Shown: positions 32,961 through 44,879, counted from the first letter of the stretch. The stretch is DNA of 64,000 bases from Fragum whitleyi (GCA_948146395.1 OX411545.1:24011526-24075525); one strand, 5' to 3'. The notes: generated from the sequence alone by a model not told the origin. Program-made: numbers and translations.

Positions 32961-33401
32961 TTTCTTCACCAGACTTTAATGTAAGGGAGATAATCACTTT
33001 ATTACCTATTTACCATTTCTAACTTTCATTCTCTATACGAGAATACAGTACCTTTCGAGTTAGAAGGGAGGGTGTGTTAAACTTCTCTATATCAATTATC
33101 AAAGTTGGTTAACTTTTCAATTTTGCGAAAATAAATCATCAGGCAAGTACAAAAAATGTCGATCTAGCCAGACTGAGCAGACCACACAGTTTGAGGGACA
33201 GATTTAGGATAGAACTTTTTTTGCATCTTTACAAAGGACATGGTGCACAATCGGTAGTTTTTGGCCTTTTCTTTGGCTTTTGGCTTTTTCTGATTTCTTA
33301 TGATCTCAATAATATTAAGGTCTTCTGGTTACCCTTACCCCTTCTTTCAAATTGTACAAAGAATATTTTCTATTACTTCACCATTTCTTGAAAAAAGAGC
33401 A
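32961..33401. other. Non-coding interval
   Basis: AAGGGAGATAA at 32983-32993 is again the molluscan repeat-like word. No gene seen. Confidence 0.4.
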
Positions 33402-33630
33402 TTAACACTTTACTGTTTTACAAAATCTTGGACTTGTCCAAATTCAAAGGCTTTGCAAATGAAAATTCAAAGTGGATTTAATTTGAAAAACAACCATTCA
33501 GTAGGGTAGAGAATAGTGTGGAAAAAGAAGAAATTGCTTATCAGAAGCAATTTCTTCTTTTTTCACAATGTTTTCTCAATCATAAAATCGCAGGCCCGTA
33601 AAAAGCAGTGATTAAATAGCAAAGGGTTAA
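33402..33630 (+). mobile_element. Family E MITE, copy 3
   Basis: Complete: TTAACACTTTACTGTTTTAC at the left, central hairpin AGAAATTGCTTATCAGAAGC, right end AATAGCAAAGGGTTAA. Confidence 0.85.
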
Positions 33631-33892
33631 AGTAGCCATGAAACTGTGAAAATGTTAATTTTTCAAGACAAAATGACGTTTAAACAGAAAAAAATGTGAA
33701 GCCTACATTGCGACACTACAATATTTCACGAAAACCTTCTAGCCATAACTATTAGTTGATTAAAATACAGAGGTGTGGCAAGAGGGGTTTCATTTTTTGG
33801 GGAATTTAAACACCTATTTTTGGGGAAATCTGGCATTTCTGCAGATTTAGGGAGGGGAGGGGTAATGATGATAAAATCTTCGATGCCCGACG

Positions 33893-34078
33893 GCGACACT
33901 CACCCTTTCCGACTACATGTTTTTGTCTTCTACCAACGGGTTGGTAATCGTAGACTTATGTGAAATAGCAGCTGGGGGCAAGGGAAAGATGTAATGTTAG
34001 AACTTGCGTGCGAAATATCAGGGATCGATGGTTAGGTGCTCCAGCCGCCGAGATATAGTTGAAAAATAGACAAACAAC
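33893..34078 (+). mobile_element. S1 SINE, 5'-truncated
   Basis: CCTTTCCGACTACATGTTTT, GTGAAATAGCAGCTGGGGGC, GGTTAGGTGCTCCAGCCGCC and GAGATATAGTTGAAAAATAG follow the order of the S1 copy at 35563. The tRNA-like head and the terminal GCGGCGTTAAAC are missing. Confidence 0.65.
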
Positions 34079-35562
34079 CCCATCCCAAAAAAAGGTCGTT
34101 TCAATGCGAAAACCACAACAGTTATTTAATTTATTTACTAGCTAAACGATTATTAAGAAAATATAATTTTCAACTAGAAAGTCCACTTATCTAAAGAGTA
34201 CATAAATATTTTGTTGCTTTCGAGTAAAACAGGCCTTCCGACCAACCTATTGTTAAACATTGTTGACCTGTCGCTCATTTAAGGGTTCGTCGCAAATATA
34301 AATGGAGGCCATTTGTATTTTTGGCCAAAATTTTATATGCAAAATTAAGGCTTTTCTTTATGCAAAGTCAACTGAATATGTTTTAAAATGTATTAAAAGG
34401 GGGAAATGAAGATGTTTTTGATAAAAATATTTGCAAAAAATGCTTTTATAGCTGAAAACAGAGTTCCACATTGCACTTTCGCATTTGCATCCATTTGAAA
34501 AATGTACCGATGCATTTGGGACAAAAACTTGCAGACGTCAACTGGAATATCCAGAGTACAATCAACGAGGCTTACTTTTGGCTAAAATGCCTGTGGGAAA
34601 GATATTTCAGCGTTGAAAGACACGTGTTTATTTTCAAGGAAACATGGCAGCCTTTTTTTACAACAACAAAACATGTAAACAAAGATGTTTTAAGGAATTG
34701 CAACGATCGTATTCCTTGAAAGCCAAAGGTGGCAGTCCATTATCACTCTTGGTCATTTCTACTTTAAACATGAGATTAAATTTACCTTGATTGCTACTTA
34801 GAAATCCTTGCTTTTATTCTGTTTTTCTCAGCTTTCAAATAAAAAACCTGCTGTGGGAAATTTGTTATGAACCGCTTCACCGAAAAAGAGATAAAAATAT
34901 CACTCCTCTAAAAAAAATAGAGTGGGACCTTTCATACTTATTTGATAGCAAGTTAAAACGGCCTGAAGTCAAAACGGCCCAAAGTCAAAACGACCCCAAA
35001 TTCGCTAAAACCTGTCAATACCAAGTCAAAACTTTTACTCATTTGGTCAAAAAAGCAAAAATTATTTTTTTTATGTCATATAAGAATATATACAATTAAT
35101 GGCTCGATTTATACATGTTCAGTCTCTCACATTACATCTATAAAGGTTTGTTTCAAATTAAAGACCAATACCCTTATTCATATTAATGTGCTATTATATA
35201 TTATAGTCCGATTGACTTGTATAAGGACCGGTGTTTTCACCAATTACACAAAAATACGTTGGTAAAATCTTTTGTATGTAGTAATAACTTAATTTTAGCT
35301 TAATCCAAATTAATTTTAGACTATAAAATGGTTCCAGAATTATGCTTTTGACTACTTAGTAAATGATAATTTTTCGCATTTTCCACTCTTAAGGCTGCTA
35401 AGTAGTAAGAATATACATGTACACATATACTAAAAACTTGTGTTTTTATACTAAACTTTTGACACAATAAATGACCAATTTTCTTTTGTTGGATATGCGT
35501 ATTTTCATATCGACGGTACTCAATTTTAAACTAAAATATCACATATTTTTTACCGTTCATAA
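34079..35562. other. Non-coding interval
   Basis: No gene recognised. AAGTCAAAACGGCC-like words repeat three or four times at 34966-35035. The 82-codon frame at 34471-34719 starts at a TTG and has no domain that I recognise. Confidence 0.45.
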
Positions 35563-35792
35563 CAGTCGTGGGTTCGATCCCCGGTGGCGGCAAATATCCT
35601 TTCCGACATTTGTCTCTCACCAGTGGGTAGATAATCGTAAACCTATGTGAGATAGCAGTCGGAGGCTAGGAAAGGATGTAATGGTAGTACAGGTGAAAGA
35701 AATACCAGGAATCCATTGTTAGGTGCTCCGGCCGCCGCGATATAACTGAAATAATGTTGAAAGCGGCGTTAAACTCCATTCAATCAATCAAT
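35563..35792 (+). mobile_element. S1 tRNA-derived SINE, reference copy
   Basis: Starts at a B-box-containing GTCGTGGGTTCGATCCCCGG, then AATATCCTTTCCGACATTTG, AGATAGCAGTCGGAGGCTAG, GAATCCATTGTTAGGTGCTC, GCCGCCGCGATATAACTGAA and the tail GAAAGCGGCGTTAAACTCC, ending in TCAATCAATCAAT. The A-box half of the head is truncated. The tail is shared with S2. Confidence 0.8.
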
Positions 35793-37216
35793 TACCGTTC
35801 ATAACTCGCTATTTACAAGTTATATCTCGTGAAAAACGCAACGATTTCGTTAAATAATCCATGATTTGATTGGTCCGAATTAAAGAGTACATGGTTCATC
35901 CATGATAATAAACTTTAAACATTTAAACAATGGTTCATCCATGAAAAGATATAGGCGATTATCAATATCTTGTCAAAAGGTTCACGAACAAAGACAGGAC
36001 ACACTCATTCTAATATACTTTACGAGTGAATTACACAAACATACTTAATTTTATAGAAATACTCGATATTATATATATATATAAAAAAAAAAAAAAACGG
36101 CTCCTTTAAAATCATCCTCTTTTGATTCGATGCAAATTGGTACCTATTTTGAGAAAGACACTTTACTTTTCCCTTATTATAGAAACAATAAGTTGTAATA
36201 GGCCAGGAGTTTCATGTAGACGGACAGACAAAATCATTATTTTACTTTCAAAAATCCTGAAAACATATTTTTTCATTGTAATAGATTGAAAAAAAGATAT
36301 TATGATAAGCAAAATTTGCGCTTGAAAATTACTTTTAATTATATTGTATCATTGTTATTGAGTTCAAAAGACAATCTAAGTGTGGGTGGCCCTTTTTGAC
36401 GTTTCCTTTGCGAGATCTACCACTTTAATTCAAACATGAATAAAATATTGAGATTTCATACATCAGAAAGAAAATATGACTTCTTTAATTGAGCTTCAGT
36501 CTTTGAGTAATTTCAATTGAACAAAGGAGATACCATCACAAGCTCTATTGTGAAATTTTGCCCTACTATTAACAAGGAATTGTGAAGAACATGTTGATAA
36601 TAATGTGGTCATAATCATACTTTATATTTTGCAGCAAATCGTACAAAGAAAGACTGTGACACCAATATTTATAAATATTGGTGAAACGAATCAAAGTCAA
36701 ATTTACTACACTACACTTCTTTTATAAACGTTTAACTAAAATTTGTCTGTCTTCTTATCTCCCAAAGAAGTCTCTCCCCGCTCACCGCTCTGTGGGCACC
36801 TTTATATACCTCTTGTATGTATACATTCCTTACAGAACAAGGTCACCTGATCTACCCACACATTGGCATGCTGCCCAGCGGCTCGTTATCTGTTGTAAAT
36901 AGTTTATGACCGAATAATCAGACCACATTCAAAGACAGGTATGGTTGAGTCATTCAAAAAGGAGGCTCGCAGAGATTGAATGATTTACATATCTAATTGG
37001 TATATTCTCTATAACGCCAGAAATTTATTTAGAGAGTACAGGTTTAAAAGGGTGAGGCAATTCAAAAACGTTAATTTGTACTTTTTCAAAATGGAAAAAA
37101 AGTAACACTTAATTTCGTTAATGTTTCCTATTTTCTTCTGTATAATCGAAGGACACTTAATACAACTGCCTGGAGGACACCTTTTCCGTATGATAATATA
37201 TGCACTCTAAATATAT
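35793..37216. other. Non-coding interval
   Basis: No gene recognised. TA repeats and an A-run at 36069-36096. Confidence 0.5.
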
Positions 37217-37301
37217 ACTCTGTACTCTTTTTATAAAACACTTTATTAACAATAGGTTTATATAAACTCTGTACTCTTTTTATAAAACACTTTATTAACA
37301 A
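37217..37301 (+). repeat. Tandem duplication, period 49 bp, two units
   Basis: ACTCTGTACTCTTTTTATAA and AACACTTTATTAACAA occur at 37217-37252 and again, identically, at 37266-37301. Confidence 0.9.
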
Positions 37302-37739
37302 CAGTTTTTTTAGGATTAAATTGACTGTTATCAAATGTCATCTTACTATTCGGTATTTCAAGCGTTTAAGCCTGTTGTCTTGATTATAAATAATGTTTGA
37401 AAATGAAGTAATAAATTATCTTTTATCAAAACCGTTTTCCGCTTGACAAACGAAGAGCTAAGTTTTGGGGATTAGAAACTATGGGTTTTATTAATTTTGA
37501 GAGGGAAATAGAGAGAGAAAGAAGAATAGAGGAGAGAGTCAAGTTTCTTCAAAATTATAATAATTACTAATCTGAATATCAAAAGTCAACCTTATTAAAT
37601 AAAATTCTGGGTAGAAAACTGTGTATTCAAAATCTTTAGCATATGATACTTTATTTATTAAGCTCCAATAAAAACCATGAAAGTCATAAATTCCATTCTT
37701 TCCCTTTCTTCAGTTTAAACACGCTACGCTCGTACGTGA

Positions 37740-37990
37740 GATGACCAATCAAAGGCCTCAATACATTTTGACCAATGAAACGAGAGGAAGCAACGGACCA
37801 ATGGTGTCCATGCTTACTTTAGGATCTAGTATCGATAAATGAGGACAGGCTAGCCAGTCTAAATTAAAATGGGCCTACTTTTTGCACAAGAACAAAAACC
37901 GGAAGTGAAGTTAGGTTTTTCCGCAAAAAGGTGAAAATCGAAGAAAACCTGGAAAATCAAAAGCTTAATCGATAGATCAAGGTAGTTTTT
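37740..37990 (+). promoter_or_regulatory. Possible TATA-less promoter with three CCAAT boxes and an ETS site
   Basis: CCAAT occurs in direct orientation at 37745, 37772 and 37798, spaced 27 and 26 bp. About 100 bp on is CCGGAAGTG (37899-37907), the GABP/ETS site common in housekeeping promoters. A donor-like AAG|GTAGTT lies at 37979-37986. I recognise no coding exon downstream, so this may instead be a repeat. 37302-37739 holds nothing else clear. Confidence 0.25.
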
Positions 37991-39515
37991 GCCATTTTTC
38001 TGTTCATTACATCATTCCTTATATGCAGGCAGAAGGAAACGCCAAATAATTTGAGTTAAATCAATAAAATCAGCCAATTTCGTTAATTTACGCTAAACGT
38101 AGATTTCACCTGATGTTTTTACAACAGAAATCTTTCAAATAATCTTACCTATGGAGACCAAAAGGAACCATACGTATTTCCACTATATTTTGATGGGTAT
38201 TTTTTTTATTTATTTTGCAAATATCAATCAAAAATCAAAGTTAATCATATAGTTTTGATATTCATCTTCCTATTTAAAGTGAAATTTAATGGTCCCGACG
38301 CACAGGTAACAGGTAAAAATTAATTCAACAACTTAAAATGTTCAGACATAGTATTAACTTGGTCACCATATGTTATGAAGCGGTCTACTTTCTTTTTATG
38401 AATGAAATATCATTTGGCGTGGGAATGGTAAATGTAAACAAACTCTATGTCTGCCATTTGCAAATTATTTTTCTGGAGTTGGTCATTTTCAGATGCAAAA
38501 TGTAAGTTATGTGAAATGTTTATGCAAAATTTAAGCCTCCTTCATTGTTCTTTAGCTTTTCCTCTACATGTAGACATTTCTTGTTTTATCTATTGTGCAA
38601 CTGAATCTTTAGTTGAACGCAAATAGAAAATGTTGTAAATGTGTCATATTTTCATGCTTTAAAGACACTTTTTGATATTTTTTTCTACATATCCAAACTT
38701 TTTTGCATTCTTTAGTAATATTTTAAAGCTACTATATCAGTTTTGGTCCAATAGATTACTTTGTATGAGTTTTTAATTTAATGTCCATTGACTCAGTTTC
38801 TGTGAATTCAAATCGCGGTAAACCCTTAATATTCCTGTTGAACTTCATTGATATTCGGAACCCACTTCCTTATATAGATTAAGAATACGCAAATAGTACA
38901 TTCAAATAACAAAATATACCTATTTGTGATAAATGAGCAGACACAGCTGTAGGTGTAAGTTCGGGAACTTGCAATGCAGAGGTCAGAGGATCGAATCTCT
39001 TTCTCGTCTTTTCTTTCTTTTCTTATTTTTCTTTTTTTGTTAATATGATTTTACTTTTAATGGCTGTAATTCAAATATTTGTATATAAAAAACGCGGTAC
39101 AGTTTACTTAATTTTGTTCATCGTTCTGTATTGGTGATCCGTTCGATATTCTGCATCAAATGATTTCATATTGCTCAGTAGCTTACGCACAACAGAAAAT
39201 GTTGTGGTTTTTTTGTTGTTGTAGGTTTTCAGAAAAATACAGGAAAAATTTGTCACACTCCTCAAAATAAAATAAAAAATGGATAAAAAAAATCCGTAAA
39301 AGAATCCACAGAAGAAGTAACGACAAGCAATGAAAAGTAGTAATAATATCATTAGCATTAAATGTCATACATGAAAGGAGGTACATGTAATTCAATTTAG
39401 TCGCTCAGGTGCTGCGTTAGTGAAACAAAAAAAGGCTAAGTCGACGATCAAATGCCTCGTCACCTCAGCTACGGAATAGGTGTCAAAAGCTTATAAGTTC
39501 TATGAAAATTTAAGT
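37991..39515. other. Non-coding interval
   Basis: No exon recognised, although splice-donor-like CAGGTAACAGGTAAAA occurs at 38302-38317. A weak B-box-like GAGGATCGAATCTC at 38985-38998 may be a tRNA-derived remnant. Confidence 0.4.
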
Positions 39516-39557
39516 AATGGGAGCTTTGATTAAGAAATGGGAGCTTTGATTAAGAAA
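39516..39557 (+). repeat. Exact tandem duplication, 21 bp x2
   Basis: AATGGGAGCTTTGATTAAGA is repeated immediately with no change. Confidence 0.9.
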
Positions 39558-39664
39558 CAATGTCAATATAGATTACTACACACAAGAAATTTAAGAGGCA
39601 ATAAAACTGTCCCTTCATTTAATAACAAGATTAAAGTTAAAACAAATTTGGGAAAAAAAAATGC

Positions 39665-39757
39665 TGTATCCGACCTGGTGCGTATTCGAACCGGGTCCGT
39701 CAGTTCTATGACACTAATTGGCAAACGGTTTAGACCACTGCGTTACCGACCCAACTG
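39665..39757 (-). repeat. tRNA-like sequence, probable SINE head
   Basis: On the minus strand GGTCGGTAACGCAGTGGTCT resembles an A box and CCCGGTTCGAATACGC a B box. The acceptor and T stems do not pair properly, so a functional tRNA is unlikely. Confidence 0.45.
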
Positions 39758-40026
39758 TATCAACTGCAGTATTTTATTTGATGTTAAAATAAATTTATTT
39801 TAATAACCTCGCGGATATTAACAAAATTTAACGAAAAATAATGAGTGAAAGGTCAACAATGTTTCATAATACCATACTTGATAACAAATATGAGCCAGTG
39901 CGTGAAATTGCCAACAATTTCATGTGTGCATGATCACGAGACATTGAGCAACATGAACAGCCACATAATGTTATAAGAATATCATCTGACCACCTGAGGA
40001 GGGATGAAGACCATATTTATCTCCAT

Positions 40027-40132
40027 TGGGCAGGCGATGACTCTGGTCAGACTGTGCGGATGCACAGGCTGGCCAGATGCTTTGCTATGCCGAACATGCG
40101 AAATTGTTGGAAATGTCACGCACTGGATAGTA
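40027..40132 (+). mobile_element. Family H element, half copy
   Basis: GGTCAGACTGTGCGGATGCA, CAGGCTGGCCAGATGCTTTG and TTGGAAATGTCACGCACTGG match the right arm of family H. Confidence 0.55.
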
Positions 40133-40162
40133 TTTTATATTGAATTAGTAAGATGTACAGTT

Positions 40163-40271
40163 GTCAGGATGGCCGAGTGGTCTAAGGCGCCAGACTCAAG
40201 GATCAAGATCCTTTACAATAGAGTGTTCTGGTCCACGTATGTGGGCGTGGGTTCGAATCCCACTTCTGACA
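40163..40271 (+). tRNA. tRNA-Leu (CAA), intron-containing, copy 4
   Basis: 109 nt with all stems intact, discriminator A, A box TGGCCGAGTGG and B box GGTTCGAATCC. The 25-nt intron GATCAAGATCC..AATAGAGTG differs by one base from that of the copy at 56662, so the two are close relatives. ACAGTT lies 5' and a T7 run 3'. Confidence 0.93.
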
Positions 40272-40547
40272 TGTTTTTTTCTTACTTACTTATGTCATTA
40301 ACTCTTAACTGTGCACATTCAAAAAATTAAATACATCTTGACAAGGGGTTGAGTAATTTGATTTGATGCAAAGCATGGTACGTTAAATGTATTTTGACTT
40401 TGCTTTTATTTATGAAATCAAATATTTTAGATAGAGACATTTTTTTAATACATGGATATATGGAACTCCAAAATACCATCTCATCGTATAATTTAACAAA
40501 ATAACCAAAAATTTTCTTCATGGATTTATCATTTTTTTCGGCAAACC

Positions 40548-40626
40548 AGAACGAAGCGCACGTGCAAAGCAGGAAAAAATTGTCAAACTGTTTGCACCGA
40601 TTTGTAATCCTGAACGTAGGGAAGAT
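40548..40626 (+). mobile_element. Family B half copy
   Basis: GAAGCGCACGTGCAAAGCAG, AACTGTTTGCACCGATTTGT and AATCCTGAACG are the right arm of B only. Confidence 0.6.
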
Positions 40627-40679
40627 GCTACCACCCGGGTACCGAGACAGTCAAAATTACTTACTTAAGCGACGAAGAG

Positions 40680-40978
40680 ATTATTTGTGGATTTTATTGA
40701 GGTATGAAACTAAAACCTTATCACACTGTATGAATACGCGAAGCGGATTCATACATGAGCGTGATAAGGTTTTTAGATTTAGTTTCTTACCTCTATGGAA
40801 TCAACAAATATCATCTTCATATCTAAGATTTTAATATCATGAAGCAAAAATGTAACTATTCGTCAGTAAAGAAACAGATTTCTTACGGGTCTACTTTTTG
40901 CGGAAGCTTACAAAACAGCTGCATACTCAAAACTGTATTCATTGTGGAATAAAACCATTTTCAGCCAATCAGAACGCA
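40680..40978 (+). mobile_element. Family N MITE-like element, reference copy
   Basis: A hairpin, AAACCTTATCACACTGTATG / CATGAGCGTGATAAGGTTTT, is at 40712-40772. It is followed by CATCTTCATATCTAAGATTT, CTACTTTTTGCGGAAGCTTA, CATTGTGGAATAAAACCATT and CAGCCAATCAGAACGCAC. It directly abuts the CpG-rich arm of T2, and the two might be one composite element. Confidence 0.65.
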
Positions 40979-42648
40979 CGGACGTCGCGCACGGTAATGC
41001 GGCACTAAAATGTAACGCCAAAATAGCGAACGTCGATTGTGTAGCGTTTATTTTTTTCTTTTTTTTTTTTCTGCCAGAAAAAGTTCACGTTATCATTATA
41101 TTGCCCACTCTTTCTACAGCTATAGCAATGTCAGAATATATAGTCATCATTAAAAAATGAAAACTCGCCCCTATCCCTCGCGAAGAATGCGAAATGTCAT
41201 ATTGTTTTCAACTTCGCGTAAATGTTTAGACATGCGAATACTGGATTAAGCCTTTTGTAGAGTTAGGCTTATTTCCACTCTAAATATGAAGAAGTATTGG
41301 GCTAGACGCTTCCTTTGAACATTATTTATGGTATAATGCAGAGGTAATTCTTACATTATGAAATATTCACCCTATTTTTATTGCAATGATCAGTTCAAAC
41401 CAACATCAGCTTGTTTATAAAAAGTGATGTCATCAATACATGCATTTTTGTAAAAGGAATATGACCCATCCCCTCTTCTTTTTTAATGTTCGAAAAAAGT
41501 TATTACATTTTGCTAAGTTTGCTTCGAACTCATTATTCTTGGGTCTTTAGAACAACAAGTTACAGTCAGATGATACAAGTCTTTGCGAAAAATGTATCAA
41601 ATAATCTTTTTTGCTATCCGAAATTAACATGAGCGATTTCGGGCAATATTGGCCCTCTTGTTTATATCTAGTTCTTCCCTTCCCCTACTCGCATCGACAC
41701 TTCCACACAGATATTCTTCTCGCATGATATACGTTTTTTTTTATTTTATTTTTCTGCCCTTGAATTGCGGATTTAATCTACTCTGTATTCGTCTGAAGGC
41801 GCGTCGGTTTTATAATTCAACGAATCAAACATAACGTCGTTGTAAGAAAATTAGCGTTTTTTTTAGAAATCGTTCCACACGAACTAATATCAATATCTCT
41901 TCTATTTGTAAATATTTTTTCATGAAATTTTAATATGATTTATAAGAGAAAAATAATATTTCTTAGTTTTATTTAAATTATCGTATGAATAATGGAACTG
42001 CTTTTTTTAGCGTATTAAGAATGGAAAAACAGTTTTATAACAGCCAAAAAAGATTTCGTTCCACACGAATTTCGGCTTATCAATTTTTCGATTAAAACTC
42101 AAATTGATATCTATTTACATATTAAAGAAAAACAGAAAAATAATATTTTTAATTTTAAGATTGGTTGCAATTGAACCATTTTTAATTAAAATATATAAGA
42201 AAATCTTCATTTTTTCGGCGTCTTAAAGTTTGATGTTACGCTTCACTTTTTGTTAAACATAAAGTGGTATTTTTCTTATTTGTGGTTAAATTTCGATTTC
42301 CGTTGGTAAAATTGTTGGATGTCATGCCAGTTTAGATTTGATGAACTTTCAAGCAGTTTAAACATTATTAAACTGTATAAATTATAAGATGTGTATCTTC
42401 CGGTGATGCTTTTATGTTACATGTTACACGCGTTTTTTTCGCTTCAATTACAATTTGAAAGTCCTTTTTACGAATCATACGAAAATAGTTTACAAAAAAA
42501 GTTTGATTTATAAATTGGCCATGGTTTGAGCGTTATTTAGATATAAGGTATATGGATGGTGCGACCAAGGAGTCTTGTTATGAAAAGTTTTAAAACACAG
42601 AGGGTGACGTTTTTTAAAAAGTGCCGCATTACCGTGCGCGACGTCACG
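40979..42648. mobile_element. T2: 1.67-kb non-coding element with 26-bp CpG-rich inverted ends
   Basis: GACGTCGCGCACGGTAATGC (extended to 26 identical bases ending GGCACT) starts at 40981; its inverse ends at 42645. The interior is AT-rich. It has a direct repeat of CGTTCCACACGAA (41871 and 42057) with further similarity around it at about 187-bp spacing. No transposase frame is present. It probably is a non-autonomous element; a chance pair of N-family ends is the alternative. Confidence 0.5.
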
Positions 42649-42777
42649 GATATTGATGGACACAGCTTAAATTAAATTACATGTATTTCTAAGTGAAAAT
42701 AAAAGTCTAGGTGAGTGGACGAACAGTCTAATAACCATTATTGAGCTCTCAGACGTTGTTACCGTTTTTGGTCAATT

Positions 42778-42936
42778 AAGGTAGTTGACACGTAATAGTT
42801 CCGCTACATTTTGGATCTCATGATCTTTCACAAATGTTAACCGAGGTTTCCCAATGAAATCACTAGGAATCCTCAGTTAAAACTGTTAAAGTTTATCACT
42901 TCCGAAACGTTTCGGGGCTATTACGGATCCACTTAA
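42778..42936. mobile_element. Family D foldback MITE, copy 6
   Basis: AAGGTAGTTGACACGTAATA at the left, centre GAGGTTTCCCAATGAAATCA and mirror, right end ATTACGGATCCACTT. Confidence 0.75.
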
Positions 42937-43292
42937 GGATTTGTTGTTACGAGGTGCTGGTCGCCCACTATTATCAAATGATATGAATTCGGTATTTGGA
43001 AACATTTTGGACTTATGAGAAAATATTTTACATTCAGAAGGTTTCAAGGATATGCAGCACATATTATTTGAGAAAAAACTGAATTCTGCTTATTTAGCAA
43101 AGGCCAATTTTACCAAGGGAGGAGCAGACAAAGGCCAATAGACCAACACGGAGCCTGCGCTCTTCCGCTTGACACTGATCATATGTGTGAAGGTTGGTTA
43201 AAGTCTCCCCCCCCCCCTTGCAACTGAGATGGTTAGCTTAATCAAATACTCTATAAGCGGAAAAACTGACGTTTACATCAAAGGGCCACCAT
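42937..43292. other. Non-coding interval with C-run
   Basis: C-run at 43207-43217; no gene. Confidence 0.45.
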
Positions 43293-43923
43293 CAGGGCTT
43301 GTGCTAAAAGAAATTAACTCTTGTCATGCTGAATAAATTTTGGCTAAAAATTGCATCAAAATCAAAGGACAAAAAGCACTGAAAGTTCAAACTGTAGGTC
43401 AATTTTTATTTGAAAAACTAGATCTATTGACAATTCTGGTTTGAAAGTGAGAAACAGGTGGTGTAGACTAACACCAGACTGCACATATGTGCAGGCTGAT
43501 GTTTGTCTATAGCTCCTGCCAAATCAGGAATATTCCGGGTTCAACATGGCAAGAGTTAAAAAGTCATTGACTCCTTCATCTTGAAATACTGGGTGGTAAA
43601 AACTGATTGTGAAAGAAACAACAACAACAAAGCACAAAATATGAGTTCAAGTAGGAAGGACTAAGTGTCAATATACTTTTCTTGAAAAGATAATGATGTA
43701 AGCAATTAACCTTTTAAAATCTTCAATAGAATATAAGACACATTATTGGAAATTTGAAGGACAAACAGTTTTGATGCTTGAATATTTTTCTTAAGGGGGG
43801 GGGGGGGGTCAAGATGACCCCCACCCCCTGGTAAAATTTCTAAGGGTTCAAATAAGATACATGTACATTGTATATTGTAATTTTTGGGGGTCAAAACCCT
43901 GGTTTACAAGTCAACAACAAGCC
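43293..43923. mobile_element. Family L element, copy 2, carrying a nested family F element
   Basis: Left end CAGGGCTTGTGC. Read in reverse, the right end GGCTTGTTGTTGACTTGTAA then ACCAGGGTTTTGACCCCCA matches the left end of the copy at 22674. A G-run plus GACCCCCACCCCC lies at 43794-43829. A family F palindrome element lies inside at 43433-43558, so F arrived after L. Confidence 0.6.
43433..43558 (+). mobile_element. Family F element nested in family L
   Basis: Central palindrome ACACCAGACTGCACATATGT near 43468-43505, then TCCTGCCAAATCAGGAATAT and a terminal CAAGAGTTAAAA. This is the internal part of the G/F family without G ends. Confidence 0.6.
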
Positions 43924-44231
43924 ATGCATCATTCTGTCACAAGTCAATGGACTGTTTCCAAAGTATGAATTGTACATCACTGACTGATGCCAAGTCTTTC
44001 TGTGATTTTTAGATAAAATCCCGCCATATGTTGCTTGGAAATTGAGCGGTCATTTTTTTAAAGGGCCACTACTCTGACAAAAGTCAATGGATCGTTAGCA
44101 AACTAATAGACGCACTTGTCCGATTGATACTGATCATGTCCGTGAAATTCGAATAAGATCCGTTTTTTATCCGGCCTATCTGTGTTAGTTTGGAGAAAAA
44201 CACATCAATAAATGTGTGAGGAAGCTAATTA
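43924..44231. other. Non-coding interval
   Basis: AAGGGCCACTACTCTGACAA at 44061 resembles the AAAGGGCCACCATCAGGGC at 43279, a possible repeat pair. No gene. Confidence 0.35.
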
Positions 44232-44740
44232 CTAAGTTTAACGTCGCTTTCAACATTTTTGCAATAAGATTTCAACGGCTGGTGCACTTTCCAAGGTTTT
44301 CCATCCTTGCTAACAGTAGCACCAGAATATCTTATCAGAGCCACAAACTGCTCTTCCCATTTAGGTGTATCACTCACCCAATGGCGGTAGACAAAGGATG
44401 TGAGTCAAAGTGATTTTTAGCAAATGTGGAATGAACGATGGTCGAGCCGATGATCGAACTAACGACCTCAGTATTGCGAGCCAGGGGCCCGTTTTGCTAA
44501 ACATCTTACGAAAAATTAATCGCAAGTCAGATCGTACCTTATGTTTTCATTCATTCTTCGATTCTGCCCCGAAATATTCTTCTAAGTCTTCTAAGACGAT
44601 TCCAATGAGATAATGCATAGCTGAATTCCTTCTATAGTTACTACTGTAGAAGGAAATTTAATTTTTGACTTACGTAAAAACTGATCGTAAGATGTTTAGG
44701 AAAAAAAGGCCTCAGACGCTTTACCGACTGCGGTAATAAG
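44232..44740 (-). mobile_element. S2 SINE, interrupted by a family J MITE
   Basis: Read on the minus strand: a head with CGCAGTCGGTAAAGCGTCTG, the J insert, then GAGGTCGTTAGTTCGATCAT (B box), CATTCCACATTTGCTAAAAA, CTTTGACTCACATCC, CTTGGAAAGTGCACCAGCCG, and the tail TGTTGAAAGCGACGTTAAAC. The body order matches the copy at 56125. Without the insert the SINE is about 280 bp. Confidence 0.75.
44484..44712. mobile_element. Family J MITE, copy 2, inserted in the S2 SINE
   Basis: AGGGGCCCGTTTTGCTAAAC at the left; GATGTTTAGGAAAAAAAGGC at the right. The insertion lies between the A-box and B-box halves of the SINE head. Confidence 0.8.
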
Positions 44741-44879
44741 GCTCAACAGTTCTAAACCCAGTCGTTAAATTGTGAATTGCCAACCCCGAGTAACTAAACT
44801 GAAGGAAGACTTGTTTCTCAGACGGGCAAGTCCTTAGCACATCCACAGTCTTATTTTTATCTTAAAACTATACAAATAT

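Noticed and set aside
34471..34719. 82-codon plus-strand frame
   Set aside because: It starts at TTG and has no recognisable domain, and 82 codons can occur by chance in 64 kb of six-frame translation.
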